Made by a program: the position numbers and the translations under genes. This document shows positions 35,927 through 42,500 of a stretch of 42,500 nt of DNA, in pieces; within the stretch, counting starts at the first letter, position 1, and every line of letters starts with the position of its first letter. This stretch comes from Trachelipus rathkii (lineage: Eukaryota > Arthropoda > Malacostraca > Isopoda > Trachelipodidae): assembly GCA_015478945.1 (NCBI GenBank), contig JABUQX010018587.1, positions 2,501 through 45,000 of the forward strand, read 5' to 3'. The notes under the pieces were generated by a model that worked only from the letters and a program-made list of their open reading frames with translations, searched no databases and had not been told where the DNA came from.

Positions 35927-37320
35927 CCTCAAGTTCCGCATCGAATAGGGCCTGCCACTTTATAGTGGGGATCTGGCCATCCTTCTGCAGCTCACAATCG
36001 GTGACAGTGTCGCAACGTAGCAATAGGGCGATGCATATGTTTCTACACTCAAATTCGTCTTCAAGACAGTACCTATATATTATACTCCTTACGTAAAGGT
36101 TTTTAACTTATTCAGGGGAAGACAACTAGCTCTCTTTTCATTGATCTCTTAATTTTGTTCTATAAGAAAGTTCTCTAGACAAATCATGTTTATAAAGTCC
36201 AAAAAATATGAATATATTATTGCTGACCTGGTGAGATGTTGCAAGCAAATAACAGAAGATAATTGATAAAAAGGAAGCACAGGTTGCTTATCACATTAAA
36301 AGACCCATCAACTCTCTACTCCCATCGGCGATCACCTGAGACGCATCACTTCTAATGACGGCTGTAGACCAAGAGCAAAACATCGACTCTCATGCTCTCA
36401 TCTGTTGCTGTTATATGATGGCGAGGGTTCCAATTTCCTATACACCATTTCTTTATTGATTTCCTGATTCACAAAACATGCTTTACCCCTTCCCATCAGA
36501 CTCACTTTTCTACAAAAACGATCATTCCCCCAAATCCTCCAATCAATTGTTAAACAAACGCAAAGCCATACTAATCACAAAAACGCAGTTATCGCCTCAC
36601 GCAATTAATCCACACCTATGACATAACACTGCCGGCCTATAGTCAAGCACAAGCACCACACAAAATCCATCCACAACACAAATACTAATAAATATACTAT
36701 AATATGATAGATATAAATCTCAGTATTACAACATCATACGTATATATTAAATACCTACATAATATAATATTATATATACTATAAAGTATTATATATATGA
36801 TAATATATATATATATTATATATATATCACGAGAGAGACTAAGCCAACTGTCAGAAGAGCAGAAACACCGCACACTAAAGACGAACATAGAGCCAATAAT
36901 CCGCTATTCACACTCGAGCAGACGAACGGCATGTACCCCAGAGCAGCGCATAGGTACAGACAGATAGACAGCACCACGACAACACACAGTATGACCGACA
37001 ATCAGGTAGACGAAAGTGAACATGCTAAAATAAATTCTTTCACTTCCGGTTTGAATGAATAGCTTCCTCGAACATTCCACACACACACACAACAACCCCA
37101 ACAACGAAACAATCACAACAACACAACCCAACACACACACACACTTAAAGAAAACCAAGCCAAACTAAAACAAGCAACACACACACACAAGCACAACCGC
37201 TAGGCTACTGAAGACACAAAAACACAGCACACACACACACACCAAATTTCTATACAGACACCAACAAACACACCCGTGCCCTCCCGCCCTGCCTCAATCA
37301 AACGTAACGTTAAACTGATT
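35927..37320. other. Unassigned DNA with (AT)n and (CA)n
   Basis: A mixed segment (35927-36690) is C+A-rich toward 36500-36690 and might be the coding strand of a decayed retroelement, but no motif is readable. It is followed by (AT)n (36770-36830), then C+A-rich DNA with (CA)n-type repeats (about 37078-37250). The minus-strand V/C-rich frames at 36816-37158 come from the CA repeats. Confidence 0.45.
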
Positions 37321-38640
37321 AATATTTAATATCCTTACCTTCGCGTCTCCTAAATTTCTTATAACATATTCATCCAAATTACATAACTCACTGACTGAAT
37401 CGACTATTGAGAAAGTTTAAATATACTTGAATATCAGTCTTATATGATTTTAGAACTCTCCTTTTTTTAGGTTATCTTTCTTCGATGTTTCTTGACAGGA
37501 TAATAAAAAATAAAGATAAACAATCAGGTCTTGAAAATTTATGAGAAAATCGATTAAGTAACGTAAACTAAAAACAAGATAATTCTTGCAAATTCAAAAT
37601 AATTAGTGATCTGTAATTGACTGTTTTAAACTTGGTAATATTGTGTAGCTTTATTTTTAGTATTAAAAATTATAAATCAAGTTAAACAATATACATAATA
37701 TATATACATAATTATATATATATATATATATATATGTGTCCATATATATATTATATATATATATAATATAATTATATATATATAGTATATATATATAAAT
37801 AAGTATAAAATGATATATATATTATATAGTGATATTTATATATATATCTTAATATATATATATTATAGTAATTAAGTATATATATATATATATAATAGAG
37901 AGGAGAGAGAAGAGAAGGAGAGAAGATGGAAAACCCGTTTTGTTAAAAAGCAATATGTGCAGAGTCTTTTACCAAATGGTATATTATTTTACTATGTTTA
38001 ATATTTATTAATTAATATTATTATTATTATTATTATTATATTATATATTTTTATTATTCTTATTATTATTTATTACTTAGTTATATTTTATTATCTTATT
38101 GATTCTTAACAGTTAATTTTTAATCTAATATAGTCTTAAATAAGTTTTGTTTAGGTATAATTGTGGTACATAATGATTTTACTTTGTGTTCTTTTGATTT
38201 CTATTTTTATGATATCTTTAAAAGAGCTCTCTCTCCTTTATGCTCTCGTCTCTCTCTCCTCTCCTCTCTCTCTGCTTGGCATCTACCTCTCTCGTTCATC
38301 TCTCCTCTGCTCTCTCTTGTTGCATATCTAAATGGATTTAGCTTTAAGAATAAGATCAATTTTAAAACATTTTATTATTTGTGAAGATTATTTTTCACCT
38401 GCTCCACATTATACAAATCAAAAATAATCAATAATAAATAACTTATGTCTTAACTAATAATAACCATTTTAAGCCAATTATGTTACACAGTATATATTAT
38501 TGGGGGAAAAAAAACTATTTTCGCAAAACTATTAATAAATGAAAATTCTAATTCTAAATGTAAATTAGATAAATAAAAGAATATAATATATTAAAAAACA
38601 AAAAAACAAACACCCAAAAACGAAAATCTGTATGGTGATT
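37321..38640. repeat. A+T-rich sequence with AT, GA, ATT and CT microsatellites
   Basis: (AT)n at 37690-37900 followed by a short GA run (37901-37930), (ATT)n near 38015-38045, and a CT-rich block at 38225-38320. The rest is A+T-rich complex DNA. No gene. Confidence 0.7.
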
Positions 38641-38654
38641 TGCTCATGTTTTTG

Positions 38655-38870
38655 AAAAGAAAAGGAAAAAAAAGAGGTAGTTTTTTTGAATAATTAGTGA
38701 ATTGGAAGCATGACATCCGCCATCCGCGATCGCCGCATTTGCGGGAACATCCCGCACACTTAAAGTGACATCCGCAATCCCGCTCTGCAATCCGCGATCC
38801 TCGACCTAAGTCGACATCCGCATCCGCATCCGCATCCTCTTTTGAAAAAACATGAGGATGTTTGCGAGTG
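38655..38870. mobile_element. ATCCGC-repeat element fragment, copy 1
   Basis: A block of irregular CATCCGC/AATCCGC words (about 38710-38840) includes a perfect CATCCGCATCCGCATCCGCATC-type run broken here only by length. It is preceded by GGAAAAAAAAGAGGTAG (38670-38686). GC-rich CATCCGC arrays in A+T-rich DNA are typical of non-autonomous hAT-like element ends in invertebrates (from general knowledge, not checked). Copy 2 is at 41195-41340. Confidence 0.45.
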
Positions 38871-38959
38871 TTTTCTAATTTATTAAATGCATATTAAATA
38901 ATATGTCATCGTTATCAATGGGATTTTATGGAATAAAATTGTATTTTGAATTTCGGTTT

Positions 38960-39026
38960 CAGATTATATATATATATAATATAATATATAATATTATACT
39001 ATATATAGTATTATTATATGATATAT

Positions 39027-39061
<35 letters not shown>

Positions 39062-39090
39062 GTATATAATAAATATAATATTATATAATC
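38960..39090. repeat. (AT)n tract
   Basis: Degenerate TA repeat separating copy 1 of the ATCCGC element from the purine-rich segment. Confidence 0.9.
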
Positions 39091-39094
39091 TTAG

Positions 39095-41025
39095 CGTGTA
39101 GCGTTGGAAGCAAAATGAACAGGAGAAAGTAAGAGAGAGAGCAAGATGGAGGTTTGGCTTAGAAGCTAAGGCCAAAGGAAACTGAAGATGAATGATGAAG
39201 AAAGGCAGAAAGAAGACATTTTTTAGATTAGGCAGAAGTCAGAGGAGCGAAGAGTAGCAGTATGTAATATCAAAAGACAAAAATGGAAGAACATTGGTAA
39301 GCCCGGAGGAAAAAAATAAAGGTGGATAGAGTACTTTGATGAGGTGTTGAATGTGGAAGTGGAAAGGAAAGAGAAGGGGAGAGAGAGGAGGAGGAGGAGT
39401 AAACGTGGGAGGAGAAAGAGCGAGGAAATTGAGAGACTAAGGAAAATAGAGAGCGAAAAACTTCCTGGGAGGATGGGATAATATTTGAGTTTGCTAGAGG
39501 GAGGGAGGACGAGGGCTTTGAAAGCCTTGATGCTGAGATTTCTGAACCAGCGTGATGGAAGTTGAGATCGCCTAGTATCCTCTGGAGGTTGGGGATCAAT
39601 ATAATTCCAATTTATTAAAGGAAGGGGGCAGAAATATTGTATAAAACAAATAACCTATAGAGGATCTCACAAATGGAATCCATGGCGAATTATATGAAAG
39701 AATGAATTAGAAAGAAATATTAAGAATAAAAATAGAGCCAAATTGGGGTGAGAGCAGTATGGGTACACAGGTGAGTAGAGTACTACATATTTAATGTTTG
39801 CATTATAGAATGAATTTACAAGGAAAACGACAGTGGAATACAATATAGAAGAAATATATCGCGCTTCATAACCTGAAAAAGCATTTGTATATCTCGTATC
39901 CAGAAAGAAGCTGTGAGATTCGGAGAGGATTATGAAGTTGGAGAAGGACTGATAAAGAGCAGTAAGAGGTACATGCGTTGCAATGGCAGAAGATAAGGTA
40001 AGAACAGAGTATAAAAAACGAAGGGAATGTTCTGAGGTAAAAACTGGCAGTAAGGCAAGGTAAAAAGAAGATGACAAGATTAACCAAGAAATACTGTTAT
40101 GGCGTAATTTGACAGTCATAAAGAGGGTAAAGAGAGTTTAGAAGAGACATTACGACGGAAGGAATCAGCGGCAGTATGCCAGATATTTAGAGGTGTTGAG
40201 TGAGTAATGGCTGAGAGGGTGAAGCAAATAGTGCGCGTGTTTCGCAGAAAAGTTGAAAAACAGGATTGAATATGATGTGGAGAAAACAGAAACAATGGTA
40301 GAAGAGAGTAGGAGGAGGAGATTGGATAGTGGAGGTAGACGGATAGAAGATTAAAAAATGGGATAGGATACTAATAATCTAGGAAGCACTTGAAGAAAGG
40401 GGAGTGTGACAAAGAAATTCGAGTTAGATGAGCAGCCATGGCAGGACTGTAAGAGCAGGATACCCCATTCTTGAAAGGTAAATATATGAACAAAGAGGTG
40501 AAGAGGAAGTGTACGAGAGAGTGTTGACGCCAATACTGTTGGTATTGGGCGGAGACATGGGAGCATGATCAGAGAGAGAGGAGAGTAAGAATTTCAGGAC
40601 AGCGGGATGAATGTGTGAGGACAGTATTGGAAAGTGCAGTTCAGAAGAGGAGTGAGTGGAACGGAGCCACAGATGAGGGAAGAGCGCGGGTGTTGAAACT
40701 CATGCATGAATAAAGTGACTCAGCCAGGACTGACATGGGTAGGGAACCTGGAGAGATGCAGGGAAGAGGAAGAGTGCCAGAGGAGCGTAGGTGAAACCGC
40801 AGGAAGAAGTGAGGACGCATGGGGAGAGTGGAGAGACACAGTAGAGGATTCATTGAGGAACACCAGATGCCTGCAATGCATGAGCTTGATGGCAGATGAG
40901 AGATCGTGATGGATTAGAAGCAAGATGGAAAGCGAGAGGTTCGGCCCCACTGACAGGCATCGTAAAACACGACTGTGACTGAATGTAAGATAAGATATAG
41001 AGATGAGCATATCATGTCATGTCCA
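39095..41025. other. 1.9-kb purine-rich segment, probably a decayed retroelement
   Basis: Strong A+G bias on the plus strand over 1.9 kb, bounded on both sides by (AT)n tracts, the same layout as the LINE remnants elsewhere. One plus-strand frame near 39328 reads WIEYFDEVLNVEVERKEKGRE, which resembles the 'W-EYFEELLNVE' segment that precedes RT motifs in RTE-type LINEs. A second trace near 39850 (KKYIALHNLKKHLYISY...) could be the 'KYL---K-LY-AF-DLEKA' region. The minus strand has longer open frames (150 codons at 39667-40119; 96 codons at 40720-41010) without any motif I know; they may exist only because purine-rich complements lack stops. Orientation and identity are unresolved. Confidence 0.35.
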
Positions 41026-41034
41026 GCACTAATA

Positions 41035-41165
41035 TATAGAATATAGATATATAATATAAGTATATGTATATATATATATTATAATAATAGTAATATAATA
41101 ATAATATATATATATAGTTATATATAATATATATAGTATATATATTATAAATATATATATTACTT
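41035..41165. repeat. (AT)n tract
   Basis: Degenerate TA/TAATA repeat. Confidence 0.9.
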
Positions 41166-41194
41166 TACATTTGTTATTCAAACTTCCAAAGAGT

Positions 41195-41340
41195 AAACAT
41201 CCGCTCCCATCCGCACCAGCATCCTTCATCTACTTTAAGATCCGCATCGCATCCGCATCCGCATCATCATCTACGTTAAGATCCGCATCCGCATGCTCCT
41301 CTCGCAATACAGTCAATTTTTTGTGTATTCGATCCGGTCC
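41195..41340. mobile_element. ATCCGC-repeat element fragment, copy 2
   Basis: CATCCGC words with spacers of the form CATCTACTTTAAGATCCGCATC, repeated at about 41227 and 41270. It is followed at 41515-41540, across an (AT)n tract, by GAAAATGAAAAAAAGAGGTAG, which matches the GAGGTAG-bearing block of copy 1. The two loci therefore share both pieces, suggesting one family with an (AT)n expansion inside copy 2. Confidence 0.45.
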
Positions 41341-41359
41341 GATCACTAAGATAAGTATG

Positions 41360-41462
41360 ATATATATAGATATATATATATATATAATATATAAATTATA
41401 TTATATATATATCTACAATGTGCTATATATGTTTGTATATAAAAATATATATATTATTAATA

Positions 41463-41514
<52 letters not shown>

Positions 41515-41745
41515 AAAGAAAATGAAAAAAAGAGGTAGCTTTTATTTGCAATATTAATATAATATATATAAACTATATATATATATATATATAACTATAT
41601 TAATATATATATATAATATAATATATAATATATTATATATATATATATAATAATATAAATATTATATATATATAAATATATTAATATTATAGATATATAT
41701 GATATATATATATATATATATTATTTATATATATATAGAGTAATA
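41360..41745. repeat. (AT)n tracts
   Basis: Two (AT)n blocks (41360-41510 and 41550-41740) around the short GAGGTAG block. Confidence 0.92.
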
Positions 41746-42500
41746 TCATTAAATTGCATTTTTTTAAAAGACTTGGTATTTTAAAAAGGTTGCTGTATTC
41801 AATATATAATAACCATCAGTACGTTAAAGAATATACAGGAATATATTCTAAGTAAAACGTATATATGATAAGCGGAATTATTTCTCAGTCGAATACCCTT
41901 AAAAATTAACCATTAGACCATCTAACCATAATCATAACTAAAGAACCTAACCTAGCCTACCAAATCGTAATGAAGAAGAAATCCGAATTATCCATATCTA
42001 TTAAACTACACCCCTATACATATAATCTAAAATCTTTATTTTCCCTTTTTTCAAGCATAAGGAGATATATATATAAAAATGAAACAAATAAAAATCTTTT
42101 CTGACCTTAAACAGGAAACATAATATAAGTTCAGCATTCCTTCCTCGAGCCTTATGACAGAAGCACTGTGGAACAGAAAACAATCGTCGGTACGGAACTG
42201 TAAAACAGACTATATGAAAAGAATAGCTCTCAAAAGAAAGATTGAAATCCTTAACACTTGAGTTTTAAAAGTTAAAGTCAGAGCAGAGGTACAAACTTTC
42301 TTAGCGGCAGAGAGAAAACAGATGTTGGAGGCTGTGGAAACCTTTTCAATTGCAATAATTAAAGTTTATTTAATTTTATCTGACTTTACTCGTCATGTGG
42401 AGGAAGTAGAGTTATTATTTTAGCTGTCAAAAATAATGTATGAATTTTAGTATGCTATGAATAAAACAAATATACAGACACATACTATACATACATACAT
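41746..42500. other. Unassigned A+T-rich sequence to the window end
   Basis: No gene or element recognised. The window ends in a short CATA/TACA repeat. Confidence 0.5.

Noticed and set aside
39667..40119. 150-codon hydrophobic minus-strand ORF as a candidate membrane protein gene
   Set aside because: The purine-rich plus strand makes the complement pyrimidine-rich, which favours long Leu/Ser/Phe frames; no start context, motif or splice signals support a gene.

Overview
The window looks like accessory, repeat-dominated DNA from an AT-rich animal genome. No intact host gene, rRNA or functional tRNA was recognised. The mix of Jockey-, CR1/L2- and RTE-like non-LTR retrotransposon remnants, hAT transposase remnants, a Ty3/gypsy-type gag, a tRNA-derived SINE and very dense (AT)n, (GA/CT)n, (ATT)n and (ATC)n microsatellites fits an arthropod. 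A decapod crustacean is my best guess. This is inference from repeat style; no species-diagnostic gene is present.

Layout. 1-7.3 kb: an (AT)n tract, a minus-strand CR1/L2-like reverse transcriptase (RT) remnant (480-1555), a plus-strand Jockey-like LINE with an internal deletion (1560-2700), an AT-rich stretch, and a long minus-strand Jockey-superfamily RT remnant with a readable YADD box (5175-7330). 7.47-11.88 kb: a ~4.4 kb imperfect palindrome. Its ~0.5 kb spacer encodes the central part of a GTF2IRD2-like hAT transposase, and its arms carry hAT termini plus the DNA flanking them. 12-17 kb: graded microsatellites, an RTE-like LINE remnant (minus, 13620-14635), long (AT)n and (CT)n tracts, a tRNA-SINE (16039-16237) and a 255-bp fold-back MITE (16760-17014). 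17-25 kb: unassigned DNA, then a second, longer copy of the Jockey-like family (plus, 19665-21180), and a lone hAT terminus at 24717. 26.1-30.2 kb: a ~4 kb TTA/TTTA-rich low-complexity desert. 30.2-34.3 kb: the 5' part of an LTR retrotransposon (candidate LTR, candidate primer-binding site, gag) on the minus strand, then a nearly full-length but broken BED-finger hAT transposase. 34.3-42.5 kb: A-rich DNA, (AT)n tracts, two ATCCGC-repeat element fragments and a purine-rich segment that may be another decayed retroelement.

All coding remnants contain stops or frame shifts, so nothing here forms a working pathway; the window reads as a transposon graveyard interleaved with expanded simple repeats. 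The most interesting object is the 4.4 kb palindrome. It looks like an inverted duplication of half a hAT element plus its flank and, if transcribed through, would fold into a long hairpin. A sequencing or assembly artefact has to be excluded first.
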